Part shown: positions 49,014 to 62,425 of the stretch, one piece after another
How the letters are laid out: every line of letters begins with the position of its first letter
Numbering within the stretch: the first letter of the stretch is position 1
Origin: Ampullaceana balthica
Lineage: Eukaryota; Mollusca; Gastropoda; Lymnaeidae
Direction of reading: 5' to 3'
Length of the DNA: 64,000 nt
Assembly (NCBI GenBank): GCA_944989445.1
Contig: CALYLW010001390.1
Span: 1-64,000 of the forward strand
The notes under the pieces: generated by a model
The model's input: only the letters and a program-made list of their open reading frames with translations
What the model was told of the DNA's origin: nothing
Database searches by the model: none
Position numbers and translations under genes: made by a program

Positions 49014-49568
49014 CCCTTTTTTTCCACATGGGCGAGACACCATTTGAGCTTGTCTTTGTGACCAATTTGGGCAATAACTGACCAGCGGTCATTTTCTGTC
49101 CGAGCATTTTGCTGACAGTGTTCGAGATGGACAAAGACCAGATCCAGGAATAGGTCAGACCCTAAAGACTGTCATTTCCTAGTCGCTAGTCATTACACAG
49201 CTAGAGCTGTCCAGTTAAACGGATGACCAGTCAGGTCTTCTGAGCTTAAAGGAGGATTAAAACTATATCTTGTTTGATGAAAAGAAGGCCCTTTTAAATA
49301 GATAAATGTTACAATTACTGAATTTGGATTTCTAGATTTAACCTTAAATTTCAGAATTGATAAATTTGCAGTGAACAAAATGTTATCATAGACTTATTGG
49401 TATTAGGACATATGCCGTTGATTATAGCCATGCACTACCATGAACATCTTTCTTAATTAACTTAAACCAGTAAAATAAATCTTGCATCAACTTGACACAA
49501 AAGTTAACCCATAAAGGGCCAAATAAGAACCTAACGTTTATTTTATGGTAGCGAGAAACGTTAGGTTT
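49014..49568. other. No gene seen
   Basis: Contains TGACCAGCGGTCA near 49078-49090 and otherwise nothing assignable. Confidence 0.4.
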
Positions 49569-49675
49569 TGATACAACCAACTGAGGTGGTTAAAGTTTTC
49601 ATACAACCAACTGAGGTGGTTAAAGTTTTGATACAACCAACTGAGGTGGTTAAAGTTTTGATACAACCAACTGAG
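49569..49675 (+). repeat. 30-bp minisatellite, 3.6 copies
   Basis: Unit GATACAACCAACTGAGGTGG followed by TTAAAGTTTT; almost no divergence between copies. Unrelated in sequence to the 30-bp array at 29.3 kb. Confidence 0.95.
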
Positions 49676-51073
49676 TTTGATAATTAAAAAAAAACTCATG
49701 CAACGTAACTGATCTGGAAGCGATTCTCTCAAAATCCAGGTCCTATTGTCGTGGCACTGTCCGACCACTGATTTTATTCGTGTGGAAAGTTTGCTCATGG
49801 TTATAAGGAAAGCGGTTATTTTAGATGAACTTGATACGACACACTGCACCAATCTTCAAACAGATGTCATGCCTACACAATTTTTTGTTTTAAATATAGA
49901 GTGATGACAGACTGTAATAGATCGCTTTCATAAATGGGATCCAAAACTAGTCTTTTTTTCAAATGCCCCCTTACTGGGCATTTTTATGTACAAACACACC
50001 CAAACGCACACATGTACATACGCACGGGGCGCGCGCAAACAAACACACACAGATACACACACAAACAGACCGCTAATCCTGATTGTCGAAGTTTCTCATT
50101 GAGAAAAAGGGGAAGGAAGCGAGTCAAAATTCACCGTCTGCTCCAAATTTTGAAATCCCTTTTTGGGCTCTCAACATGTCCAGCAGGGGTCAGCCGGTCA
50201 AACTGTAAAGCCGTTTCTTGAAAAACATCCTTAAGACATGATGAATGCCCAAAACTGACCACGGCTCGTGGGGCACCTGTCAAGATTTTAAAAACTGGAC
50301 TTTGCAGTGGCCAGTGGGGTCAAGCCACTGACCACAATGGACCGTAAAAATGGTCTGCAACTGCCTAAAAATTCTCTTTGCGCGAAGCTCAAAATACGTG
50401 AGTGGACAATGCGTGGACAATGGGCACCAGACCTGAGGCGAGGGAGTGAAGGGTTATTTTTGCTTGACCACTGGTCAGCCTTTCCGTGGCAAAGTTTTTG
50501 TGACCCCCCGATGATTGATTGGAAAGGAGGGAGGAACAATCAATTTTTAATCAAACCCTGTTTTGATTTGCGGCTAAAACAAACCCGGACCGATGCACCA
50601 GAGCTGTTTTTGCTTCCAACGGGCGGGAGCATTTCCTTTGAATCGGTCATTGTAATGGCTCGGCGATGAATAGATTATGACTGGACAAGAGACTGACCGC
50701 GCTGACCAGTACACATTATGGGCACATTTCGTGCGCCAAAAAATAGGCAGGTGTCAAGCATTTGACCTCTTCTATTTTTATGTTCCACTTGAATGAATCG
50801 GAAGAAACACGAGGAAAGGCAGAGGGCCACTGAGACCCGAGGGCGAGCCCAGAAAGGAAACCATAACAGATGACCATTAAAATCGGAGTGGCAAGGACCG
50901 ATGACTAAAACAGAAGCATGAGTGACCGAGTTTAGCATAACCAAAACACACTACAGAACAAACTAAGACGGCAGGGCATACGTACTTACAATAAACTAAG
51001 ATTTCTCATGAAGTACCTTTTTTTAAAAAAAAAGGTTATTAAATAACAAGTTTGCAAGACGAGGATTGTAGAG
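49676..51073. other. No gene seen; GC-richer islet 50230-50690
   Basis: CA-rich patch at 49993-50068. The islet has many TGACC/GGTCA words, including TGACCACTGGTCA at 50465-50477, and open frames on both strands (plus 50307-50669, minus 50288-50539) that I do not recognise. Confidence 0.35.
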
Positions 51074-51259
51074 CAGTGCTTCTCAAACTTTTTAGTATGG
51101 GGGACCGACAGGAATTTTTTCCATTGCACCAGGGACCGGTGCAGTATTTTCCCTGCACTGACAATTTTTTCTGTCCTTTTTTTGAGAACATCTGCGGACC
51201 GGCAGCGGATGGCCCAAGGACCGGCACCGGTCCGCGGACCACCACTTTGAGAAGCACTG
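51074..51259. mobile_element. hAT MITE, 186 bp, perfect TSD
   Basis: Ends CAGTGCTTCTCAAACTTT and CTTTGAGAAGCACTG are inverted repeats. TTGTAGAG is present on both sides (51066-51073 and 51260-51267). Interior is rich in GGACCGG words. Related to 12387-12527. Confidence 0.95.
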
Positions 51260-51491
51260 TTGTAGAGGAAACACTGTAAATACGTATTGTACAGATAATG
51301 TTGTAAAGAATTGTGAATGAAGAGTTGGGAAGGCATGTTTTAAAGACATTACTATGAGGAATGAGTCGTGACTTAAGAAGACGCGTATTTTGTTTTGGTC
51401 ATGTAAAGACCCATTTTTTGTGAGACATTTAAAGACAGGATTTCGAAGACAAAGTAGTGAACACAAGCTTCTAGAAACTATATTTTTTAAA

Positions 51492-51575
51492 GAAATTATC
51501 CCCAGCTTTACCGGAGATACCCGAAGTGACGCACATAGATCGGAATCTTTTTGCGTCGCGGCTAATTTTTATTCT
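51492..51575 (+). repeat. 84-bp dispersed repeat, copy 2
   Basis: Partner of 48930-49013, 2.56 kb away and in the same orientation. Only this block is shared, not the neighbours. Confidence 0.9.
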
Positions 51576-51694
51576 ACATTTTTTTTCGATTGAAGGACTA
51601 CTAACTAACACAAAACCGAGTGAATAGACATAAAGAATTTGAGTCGGACAGTGGAAATGAATAAACTTTGTTTTGGACAATTTTCAAATAAGTT

Positions 51695-52141
51695 TGACCG
51701 CAAGGCGATTTTTTTACCACGTTTTTATTAACTTCCTTTCGTTCCTGTCTGTCTGTCTGTCTGTCCACAAAATTTCAAATTTTCCAACGTAAAATTAAAC
51801 CACTTCTGATGACCCTAGAGGTCTCAAAATTTTACCACAGATAGACCTTGGGTAAAAATGCATATAACAAAATTTCAGATCGATCGAATGTACCGTAATT
51901 AAATTAATGCATTTTTAGTTTATCTCTATATAATTCAATGTCGCCGTCTGCTATTGTTCGCCTCCTACGTGCCACGGAGTTCAGTCCAGCCATCGATGTC
52001 TACCCCCACCACCCCCCACCCCGGTTTAAAAGCCAGGGTGGAGTTCAGTCCGTTTCAGTCTGTAAATGTTTCTCGCGCGATGCGTATCATATTGAACTTA
52101 ATCTATACTTTTAGTTATGTCTCATATATAATGGATTTATA
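51695..52141 (-). mobile_element. CGATCGAT-core family member
   Basis: Contains the core AGATCGATCGAATGTACCGT (about 51878-51897), a GTCT microsatellite (51744-51765), a GCGATGCGTATCATATTGAAC-like subrepeat and the right end ATAATGGATTTATAG. The opposite end is ill-defined. Confidence 0.65.
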
Positions 52142-52189
52142 GTAAAAAACTTTGTTTTTACGGTGTTGTTTAATTGTCAGATGGGGTTT

Positions 52190-52865
52190 GAAGATCGCTG
52201 AATTACGATAGAACTATTCTTAAACTAGTGGGTTTTGAGAATGGCTGGATTGTGACAGACCTATCCATAAACAAGTGGGTTTTGAGAATGGCTCGATTGT
52301 GACAGACCGATCCATAAACTTGTTGGTGTTGAGAATGGCTGGATTGTGACAGACCTATCCATAAACTTGTTGGTGTTGAGAATGGCTGGATTGTGACAGA
52401 CCTGTCCATAAACTTGTTGGTGTTGAGAATGGCTGGATTGTGACAGACCTGTCCATAAACTTGTTGGTGTTGAGAATGGCTGGATTGTGACAGACCTGTC
52501 CATAAACTTGTGGGTGTTGAGAATGGCTGGATTGTGACAGACCTATCCATAAACTTGTGGGTGTTGAGAATGGCTGGATTGTGACAGACCTGTCCATAAA
52601 CTTGTGGATGTTGAGAATGGCTGGATTGTGACAGACCTGTCCATAAACTTGTGGGTGTTGAGAATGGCTGGATTGTGACAGACCTGTCCATAAACTTGTG
52701 GGTGTTGAGAATGGCTTCATTGTGACAGACCTATCCATAAACTTGTGGGTGTTGAGAATGGCTTCATTGTGACAGACCTATCCATAAACTTGTGGGTGTT
52801 GAGAATGGCTTCATTGTGACAGACCTATCCATAAACTTGTGGGTGTTGAGAATGACTGGATTGTG
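52190..52865 (+). repeat. 47-bp minisatellite, about 14.4 copies
   Basis: Unit GAGAATGGCTGGATTGTGAC, AGACCTGTCCATAAACTTGT, GGGTGTT. Two sub-variants alternate: GGCTGGATT dominates the middle and GGCTTCATT occupies three consecutive units near 52712-52830. The first unit (52190-52236) is strongly diverged. Overlapping minus-strand frames are repeat by-products. Confidence 0.96.
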
Positions 52866-55800
52866 AACAAAAAAAAACTTTTACAAAACTGCGTTTGACT
52901 CACAGCGGACCATGTTTTTTCTCTCCTTTTATCAGGACGAAGCCTTGACACGAGCTGAAGTGACCAGCGGAACTGACCAGTGGTCAGAAACTGACCGTGA
53001 GGAAAAGAATAACTTCCCTCTTTACCTGACACCGACAACAACAAAAATGTGAGAGAAAAATGTCAAGAAAGTCACTGAGCCTTGCCCACCCCTGCACACA
53101 CTAGAGCTGGTTGAATGGTGACTGCAGGGCTATGACTAGAAAGAGATGGTACTGAACGAATCAACAGCCCCCCCCCCTCAAACCCTGTCTCTTCTTCTTG
53201 ATTCCTAACAAAAGTGTTTTTCAAGCCCCGCCCCCCCCCTCACTATTTTTTCCAACTACAACTTTTTTCCCACCAAAACAAAATTCTCCTATCAAGGTTT
53301 TCTTGTGTTTTCTTTGACCTTGAACTTGTCTTCTCTTACCTGTTCACGCTGTTCCGGCAAGGTGACCCAACAAAAATATAATGTACCCTTTTACTTTCTA
53401 TATCTATGTGTATTTATATTTATTTAGAAATAGATTAAATGTAATGTCAGTCGCGAAATAAGGTCAATTTGCTGGCTGTAATACACAATGATGACTAATG
53501 TACAATTTTGACTATTGGCTCTTGCATAATATGTTGAAATATAAACCTTTTGTATATATAAAAAAATTATTTAAAAATATATATATATATATTTAAAAGT
53601 ATTTTGGTATTGCACATATTTGATTTTTTTTTCCTTTTCATATCGTCTTGATGACACGCTGTTGATTAAAGGTAAGTGTTACATTTTGAATGATTTCAGT
53701 TGATTTTTCAACCACTTCATTATTAATAAATAAAAATTTAGTTATTTCCGCATCATTTTTTTAAATAAAAGGAACGACCGTGTAGGTATTATGACTGTGT
53801 TAATAATATGTTTTGATTTAATGAAAAAAACAAATTTGAAAGATTTATTTTTGAGTGTTCCGTTTGGCATGATGCTTATTGAATCCAATCGCCTTATTTT
53901 TTTTAAAGATTTATCCAGGAGATCTTGTATTCAGAATGTGTTTTTGTTGCACTAATTGATTGATACTGAAGATGGCTTTATGCAAGGAATGTTCATAAAG
54001 ACTTGTTTTATTACAGGAGATGGTTTTACACGGAAGACAGTTCTTAGATGATAATGGATTTACTTGTAAAATGATATTATGTTGAAAATGATGCTATATT
54101 GCAAATTATCCAAAACCTTGCATGAATGAGTGGCTGAAATGTTTTGAAGGAAGATACCATCATCATCATCAATGGTCTGCAGCCTGTGTAGGACCCTAAC
54201 ATGCTTTAAAACATCTTCTTGGGTCGATCCAGGGCGTTTCGATTCCATGCAGATATTACTCAAGCTCTTCGATGTTAATCTGTCTCAGTCTTACTTCTAA
54301 CCCTATTTTAAACATAAACCCTTAGTTACAATAGATAGTTCATAAATATGTCACTAATGTTATGGAAAATTAAATGACATGAATGTCATATTTGAAAATA
54401 TTATTTCGTAGGCCCAAATTACTTAAGCTAGATAATATTTTAAATTGATTTTTCTGAAATTTATATATCGATGCAATAAATGTTCTGTTATAGCTTCAAC
54501 TAGGGTGAGTGTAAAAATAGAATTTTTAAATGTTTAGCACCAAACAAAAAAATATCATTTCTCTATCATGACATATTAATATTGCACCCCAAATGAACGC
54601 ACCAAATGCACACAATAACATGTTCATAACCTTAAATCATCGCTTTTAATTTTAAAAGGATCATTGATTAACATGCTAGCTATTAAATTATCATGACGCT
54701 TATAGATTGAAAAAAACCCGCACAAACGTCTATTTAAAAACATTATTATTATTATTATTTTTGTGTGTGGATTTGTTCCACACGCATTTTTACTGGGGCT
54801 TATTGATCAAAGCCAACTTTGGCATCCTTATTTTATTTTATCCATTATTAAATACACGGTTTAGTGTATAAGGTTTAATTTAAACTCATTAAAAACTACC
54901 ACGAATGCTTACAGACTTATTTACAGTTAGGGTTTTTAAAAGTAGAAAATCCAAATGAAAGGTACGACGCAATGTCGGGTGAATACGTGAAAGCCAAGTG
55001 TTGTTTAACTAACTTTTTCTTTTTTTAAATTCTGACTTTCTTCCCTATTCAATTCCCTGATTTCCCGTTTTTTTTAAAGGTCCGTTTCCGTTGATGTCGG
55101 CCATGACTGGTCAGCCCGGCTCGTGTCGACACCTCAACTTAACCTCTGCACCCAAAGGTCGCAGGTCACATTTAAATCTATTAACCACCCATTTTTAACG
55201 CACAAAAACTGGTGTCCAGGAATTGCCGGAACACCTGCCCCTGTGGGCATTATGTTGTTTGGCTGACCACCACAAAGCCGCTGGACAGTGGTCACTATCA
55301 GCACTCGCCGCGCCGTAACTGGAGTGACCACTGAAATTACATCCTACGTGCCCTCAGCATGTTCAAATGTGTGTGTGTGGGGGGGGAGGGGTGCGGACGC
55401 CAGCTTTGAAAAAAAAGGAAAAAAGGGGGGTGGGGGTAATCAGTTTTTTTTCATATTTAAAAAGTGTTTTTTTTAAAATTGTGAGTTGCTATTTAAAAAT
55501 TAAGATTTTTTTTGTTATCTATCAGAGGTTGCGTGTAAAATGAAGAATATTTGACAAGAACTGTAAATTGAAAATATGTTAATGTTAACCAAACGAAACT
55601 AAAGCTCACGGTTGAAGCATAAGAATGGTGGAGTGGTGGAAAAAAATAGCAAAATAGTGATCAGACTGAAACAATTATAAACATTTGATATTTGCTTGTA
55701 TCAGATATGGTTTAATTAAAGAATGCAAATTTAAACTTTGGTATTTTTCTTCTTAGACTTCTTTTTCTTCCTCTTAGTCTTCATATTTTTCAACTTCGTC

Positions 55801-57419
55801 TGCTTCTTATTCTTCTTATTGTTGTTGTTTTTGTTGCTGTCACATTTTGTTAAGGATGTGTTATTTTGTGCTTGTCAGTTGTTAATGTTCATCATGTTAT
55901 ACGTACCTGTTATTATGACCTTCTCCTCTGGTAGATAAATGAACGGTACTGAGTCATTGATCCCATTACAATAAAAATTATAAAATTGAACATTCCAAAT
56001 AAATTTCAACGTGTAATAGTTTTTATTTTACCTCATCGCGTTTATTTCAGGACTTTTACATTTGATAATCTATAGTAAAATTACTAAATTAAAATAAAAA
56101 AAATCACACGTATAAATTTTTAAAAAAAGATTTTTATCACCAAAAGGCAAATGTTGCGTAAATAAAAAAAACAATATAATATTATCCCCCCCCCCTCGGT
56201 CCCATTCATACTCATGACACCACGGAGTTGTGATCTCAGTCAAATCCTTCCCCTCCCTTCTTCCTGTACAATTTGAACTTTGAACTCCGCGGAGCTTCCG
56301 TTTTCACGATGCAAATATTATGCAGGCACCACCTTGTACTTAGCATTTCACTGGCACCGAAAACGATATCTCATGTCCAGCCGAATGCCCACTGGTCAGG
56401 GAACACCCCCATTTCCCCATCCCTGCAGGCTCATTTCCAGGGCGCCCCTGTGGGGGTGTAAAAAGTGTTTTAGCGGCAAACCAGCGAGAAAACGACGAGG
56501 CTAGCTCCTGTGGACTCTCTTTATTTCATTGATGGCTTGACTACATTTCTTGGTTCATAAATTTCGTCCTAAGGACAAGGAATTATAGGATTGAGGTTTG
56601 TCACTACGGTGTTGATTATTAAATTAAAAAAAAACTATAACAAAAAATTTGAAAAAACAAAAACAAACAGCCCTTATTAGCAAGGCACGAACACGTTAAC
56701 TAAATAATCGACCCATTCTTTAACTAAAAAAAAAGGAATTATCTTCTTGGTGAAAATATTGATCTTTCAATTATCAAAGATTATGCGAATGCTTTGTGAA
56801 AACTGAGCTTGGTGATAAAATATTTAAATCGATAAAATAAATGGATTTTTTTAATGATAAAAATTATTTTATCTCAGTTATGTTTTTTTTTCTTTTCTTT
56901 CGATTCCTAGGTATTGTCTTCCGATCATTGTTAACTTTTGCCAAAATGAGACATCAAACAATAGAAACAAAAACATAGAAACCAAACACTGTATTTTAGG
57001 GGTTTTCTTTTTTTTAAATCTCCGAATTATTATATGTGAACGTATAAAAGTTTAAACTACACCAAATGCTCATTACAAACTGAATAAACGCATACATTGT
57101 GTTATAATGTATTTAATAAGAGGCATAATTCACGTAAAACAAATCTCGAAACTGTTAACTCATCTGCGTCATTGTCACCATTCACTGCCCCCCCCCCAAC
57201 CCTGTCATTGATAACTTGCTTTCCAATTCATTACAAATGTAGTTTATCTAGATGTATGAATTTTAAAGAAGTGATGAATGTGCCTTTTATCAACAAGTTA
57301 TCTCCCTTTTGACACCTTGTTGCTGTTGAAGCCCCGTCAACATGGAAATATTGCATACTTGGGCCACTCAACAACATAAATAATTATAATATAATAAGAA
57401 ATAAGTTAGTGTTGTTCTT
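52866..57419. other. No gene seen
   Basis: AT-rich with islets: 52900-53000 (TGACCAGTGGTCA near 52974) and 55080-55360 (TGGACAGTGGTCA at 55282-55294). Short AT microsatellite near 53576-53592, ATT run at 54740-54760, C or G runs at 53168-53176, 53230-53238, 55378-55386, 56185-56193. No recognisable coding sequence. Confidence 0.35.
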
Positions 57420-57960
57420 TTTTATTATTACACGTTTTTTTTAAGTCACACTGTTTGTTACACGCTTTTATTTAAGTCACACTGTTTGTATCCGTCAAAT
57501 GTTGCAACGCAAAATTAAAACTCTTCTGACGGTCTTAGAGATCTCAAAATTTAACCGCAGATAGATCTTTGATGACAATGCATTGTATCAAAATTCTAGA
57601 TCGATCGAATGTACCGTAATTAAAATAATGGATTTTTAAGTTTCTATTTCTATATAATATCTGTATCCGTCTGCTATTTTTTATATCCACGTGCCGAGTT
57701 CAACGCGTGACCTCATCCCCGTGGTATTTGAACCTTGGGCGGGCGCTTATGAGGTGTTTGGTATAATAAATAGAGGTAAAAATGGATTTTTAAATACCGA
57801 GGTTTTTATAAGTGGACTAAAAATAAGAAAATAAATAGAGGTAAAAAAAAAGATTTTTAAAAACCACGTTTTTTTAAGTTGACTAAAAAATAAGAAAATA
57901 AAAGCGTGTTTTTTTTTAAAGATTTTTTAAAAATTATTTTCTTATATACTTTCAAGTTTC
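57420..57960 (-). mobile_element. CGATCGAT-core family member with terminal subrepeats
   Basis: Core AGATCGATCGAATGTACCGT at about 57599-57618. A duplicated TTTAAGTCACACTGTTTGT (57452 and 57472 areas) lies at one side. At the other side a unit of about 70 bp with AAATAGAGGTAAAAA and a GTGGACTAAAAATAAGAAAA-like stretch is repeated twice (57768-57905); this is the same unit as the inverted-repeat arms at 14044-14395. Confidence 0.65.
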
Positions 57961-58860
57961 TCAAACTTTTACAATATTTACATCTCAGTAGCAGACGCAT
58001 AGTTCATCTAGAACTTTTTTTATTTTGACCGTGAAATTATTCAGCTTTTAACGCTCAGTGCTTCAAAAAACAGAAACATGACCTGCGTACAAATAGAGTT
58101 TTAACTACGCGGCGTCCCTAGCGCGACAGTCTGAGAGACATCATTTACTCATAGCTCGTTTTACTCTAATGAGTGTAAAGTGAGGTAAGATGGCCTCGCC
58201 ATGCGTAGGTCAACTGATCCTAAAGTTCAAAAGGTGAAAGGTCGGCTGTGAGGGACTCCGTGACGCGCCGATGAGCTCAGCACAAATTATCATAAACTGG
58301 AACTGATGAGTCTAAACATCCAGCGGTAGAGATACCAGGAAGCGAGGTCACATTGGTCCAACCTTTCTTTTCATGTTGTAGTTTTTGATAACTGTTGGAC
58401 TGATCCGATTCATTTCCCTGTCCCACCACCATCACCGCCCCCCCCCCAATCAAGCACGGTTACTGCACACGGTTACTGCACACGGCTACATCAAGTATTT
58501 AAAAAAAAATAACCTTCATCATTGTGTGTAGACCAGGTCACACCAAATAGTAAAAAACCCACTTTACAAGGTATTATACCTACCTACATTCCCATTGCAA
58601 GAGACCAACGTTTCCAATATAAGAGAGTAACCTTCCTCATGTTAGAAATGATTTTTGTCTTGACCTTGTCAAATAATTTTCTAAACTGATTATCATTAAA
58701 CACAAGAGTGATGATAATTTCGTAATTTGATAGTTGAGTTTGATAATTAGTGGCGGTCAAAATCAATTGTGACTTCACAGACTGGACAAGGATCTGCCAA
58801 CAGAAACAAAAAAGTACATATAGTGGCCTTAAATCATTTTCTTTAATTCAGTCTCTGGAC
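57961..58860. other. No gene seen
   Basis: Mixed sequence; C run at 58438-58447; CACGGTTACTGCA repeated in tandem near 58455-58482. Nothing coding recognised. Confidence 0.4.
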
Positions 58861-59230
58861 AGCAGTCCTAATCCTCTATTTCTGGGACGAAACCTACCAT
58901 TTCACTGACCCCTCTGCAGAATATTTTTCCAACCCAATTAACCCAGCCCTTTAATGACTGACCAGTTGACCACTTAAAGGCTGTCTCGGAGGCAAGTTTT
59001 CGAAATTGTCGCGTCTTCACCGGCAAGTCCCCCCGTTTGGGGCCTGGCTCGTATTTTCTCCTTGAGGCAGACCTAGTTATCAGGACTAAGTGTGCACTTC
59101 TGCCAGGGATATGCTGCAGCCAGGGGACATCTGTAGTCCCCCCGCGGCTCGAGCCATTCGGTGGACGAGAGTACATTAGTGGCAGAGGAGCTCTCCGTGT
59201 CTGGAGGTGCCAAGGATAAATCTGGCCCAC
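58861..59230 (-). other. GC-rich island with open frames on both strands
   Basis: A 120-codon minus-strand frame (58868-59230) is rich in R, G, P and S and overlaps a 60-codon plus-strand frame. Base composition differs sharply from the surroundings. I do not recognise a protein family. It could be a fragment of a mobile element or of a real exon. Confidence 0.3.
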
Positions 59231-60300
59231 CTAACCTACAATCCTTTACAACGTATTATAACCGGCTAATGATGTGGTTTTGAGGTTTACTCTAATTTAA
59301 ATAAGTCCTAAAGCTGTTTGAAAGATTCGATCAATAAATGCATAATACCAAGTCAAGAGTTGAGTTGATGAAGGAAGACTTTTCTTGCACCTTACGCAAT
59401 AATTTAACATTTTACCAAATTAATAAGAATATAAATGGGAAGTGTTGTTTTTTTAAAATTAAATAATCTATTTAAATTGCGCACAGTTCTTCCAACGCAA
59501 ATATGTGAACATTATTATAGCAGATATAAAAGTTTAATTTTTGTTTCCAAATGGCACATAATATATTTAATTTGCTTACGACCCTCACTGCCTTATATCC
59601 CATCATGTTATTATCTTGCACTACATACTTTACATGACAACACTTCCTATCTCTCCCACAGTTAGGACTCATTCAAGGCAAGTACCTCATGCAGTCAGCG
59701 ACCAAAGGAACTCAGTCCCTGGTCAAAACCATATTACTCGGCCTTTTAGCATTGTTAAATGTAACGATCTGTGAAGATGTTGATACCTAGCGAATCAGTG
59801 GTGCATAAGCTCTTCACTAACCCCCTCCACTTTTATTCCTGTTCCGTCAGGGGTGTATATGCCATTTTAATTAGTCTGTTGTGTATTGCGGTTATTCTGA
59901 ACATATTTTTCAAATGTAGCTAAAGAACAGCAAATCACAACTTGCCGCGTCACAAGTATGTATTTTTGTGATTCGCAGAATCTAAATATACAGATAATTA
60001 ATTATTAAAACAAAGTTCCTCGTTTTATCATGAACACATCGCAAGTTTAGCATTTTCCGATGTTGATGTATATGTAAGATAGGTCTCAAAATATTTAGAT
60101 CCACTACTCAACAGGACTCGGTACAAAACAAATGGCATTGGGTCTCTGGAGGGTGGGGTGGTTAATTAATCAACAGTCAGTCTTAGTTTTCTCATTATTT
60201 GATTTATCGTCACCAACAGGATCATGTTATTTTCTCTAATTAGTTTCAATGAATGCGTGTGAAGCATTGATTCGGCGAGGAACAAAAACTTAGCGCGTAT
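59231..60300. other. No gene seen
   Basis: AT-rich, nothing assignable. Confidence 0.4.
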
Positions 60301-60675
60301 AGTTGTCAACCAGATAAGGTTTTATGAAGAAATGCTTTCTTCTAAGCGCCAACACTACTTATGATCTGGCGATACAGCGGTCAACCAGATATAGTGGTCA
60401 ACCATATATGAATGAATTAATTAATTAATCAATCAATGTTTTCTTCTGATGCACTAACACTATCCATACTATGGTGATAAGGTGGTTAACAGGTATAGCG
60501 GTAAACCAGACATAGTAGCCAACCAGATATAGCGGTCAGCCAGGTATAGTGGTAAACCAGATATAGCGGTCAATCAGATATAGTGGTCAACCAGGTCTAG
60601 TGGTCAACCAGATATAATGGTCAACCAGATATTGTAGTTAAACCAGATATAGTGGTCAACCAGATTTACTGGTCA
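60301..60675 (+). repeat. 17-bp minisatellite, interrupted array
   Basis: Unit GGTCAACCAGATATAGT with many single-base variants. A single unit occurs near 60305, two near 60377-60412, then about 11 in a block at 60490-60675. The 70-90 bp separating the blocks is unrelated. Confidence 0.92.
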
Positions 60676-62272
60676 ATAAGACTCGCATTACGTCCATTAA
60701 CACACCGGCGAACGATTCGATTCGTGTGTGAGCATAAACATTAGAGTGGTTATTTGGGGCGGGAGTAGAAAGGTATGGATTGGAATAGATTGTGTATAGA
60801 TATGCACCTATGTGAGATAACTAAAACACAACTGAATGGACAGCTTAACCCCAAAATAATAAACAACTAAATGAAACGCCCCAGACTGGCGAACATCGCA
60901 GACTTCCATTATTCATAGATCCTCCCCCCCCCAAAAAAAATCCCTCGGTGTCCACTCGTGGTAACCACAGCCCCTCACCCTCCGCTATTCCGAACAACTT
61001 TTTGACCACTGGTCAGCTTCATGTTATTGTGATCCCCAGCGCGTGCAGATGGCTATTTTTAGAGGCGGGCAGGTCTTTTAGAGGTCACAGTGGTGCTATT
61101 TTGTCCCAGCTAACATCCGCCAGTTTGTTACGTATGAACCGTTGGTTTCATCCACACAACCAAAGTCAGACGTTAGGCCTGAGAACGTCCTCTTGATGTT
61201 TTCAGTGCGTTATGTTATTTTGATATAATGGTCATCGGTTTCTTAATACTGTTGCATGTCATTTTTTTTTAAATTCGATGTCAAAAGTTTGAACACCGGT
61301 TTCGTTTTGTGTCCAGGTTTTCAGACTTTGAATTACAATATTTACTTTTTATGTTGTGAGCTGGGTAACATTGGCCAATTTCGTCAATGCCACCTATGTC
61401 AATTTTTGTTTTGGTGGGTGGTTGGGATGTGGGTACTCAGTTTTAACTACATGGTGTGGTATTAGAGCAACTCTTTTTTTTTAAGAATGCATCACAGTCG
61501 ACGATTTGTCAATCATACAAAAAACAATGATAAGTGATATACAATTTATTTTTATTTTAAAAAAATATACTTCACATTTGGTAATCAAATTTTAAAAAAA
61601 CAATGATAAGTAAAAGATTTTTTAAAGCTTTACTATACAGCAACCCTGTTTTAAACATGCATTACAACTGTCAATCCTACTAAACAATAACAGTGAAAAA
61701 GTAATTAGTTACCGAGCTGAACCCATGCCAACAACAATCGTCTTCTCCTGCATTCTTGTTTAGTGCCATATCAAATGTGGTCAGTGGTATTTTCTCCTAT
61801 AACTTAGCTTTTTAGTTGGGGAAAAAAAATAATTTTTAGGGGGGGCGGCGGAGATAGACTCTGACAGACACAAAACTCATATTTCGAACAACTTTCCTAC
61901 CGCTGGAACCGCAGTCTGGACAACTAAACCGTCAACACTGTCTCGCTAGTGTTTCAAGATAAGGCTACTCGCATCATCTGCTTATCTCCCCCGGACGACT
62001 ATCATCCCATCTTGTATCAGCTCCGCCGTCAGCTTATCAGACCTTCACGCTTTCTCCCTGCTACTGGAACACTTCAGCCCCATTTACCCAAGCCCATCAC
62101 ACACACACACTATTTCTACCCCCCTCGGTGGCAGGGAATGAATAGCAACATCCGACCATAACAAGCTCAGCGGTGATTTTGTTTTCTAGAGGCGGTGATA
62201 ATTGCAACCATCTTTCTCGTCGGCAAGAGGAAAACTGCCCATTTCCTTCAATAACAGAAGTTTACTTTTACC
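60676..62272. other. No gene seen; GC-richer islet 60950-61190
   Basis: Islet contains TGACCACTGGTCA at 61003-61015. C run at 60924-60931 and G run near 61840. Open frames at 60948-61196 and 61256-61465 are unrecognised. Confidence 0.35.
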
Positions 62273-62316
62273 ACGCTGACATGCTCTTAACTGGTAGTTA
62301 AGAGCGTGTCAGTGTA
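62273..62316. repeat. 20-bp hairpin with tiny loop
   Basis: ACGCTGACATGCTCTTAACT and AGTTAAGAGCGTGTCAGTGT are complementary across GGT, with two positions that would be G-U in RNA. Confidence 0.85.
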
Positions 62317-62425
62317 GTAAATACATCATATAGAATGGGACTGCAATAAAGCTTTTAAATAAAATACAAAATACACAAACAAATTGTGCAATGAAAACAA
62401 TAAATTTGAGCTTTATTTTAAGACT

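Noticed and set aside
52203..52738. 162-codon frame with repeated MDRSVTIQPFSTPTSLW peptide
   Set aside because: By-product of the 47-bp array; equivalent frames overlap in other phases.
55738..55938. 66-codon hydrophobic frame rich in F and L
   Set aside because: Caused by a T-rich strand (TTCTTCTTATT-like sequence), not by selection for a membrane protein.
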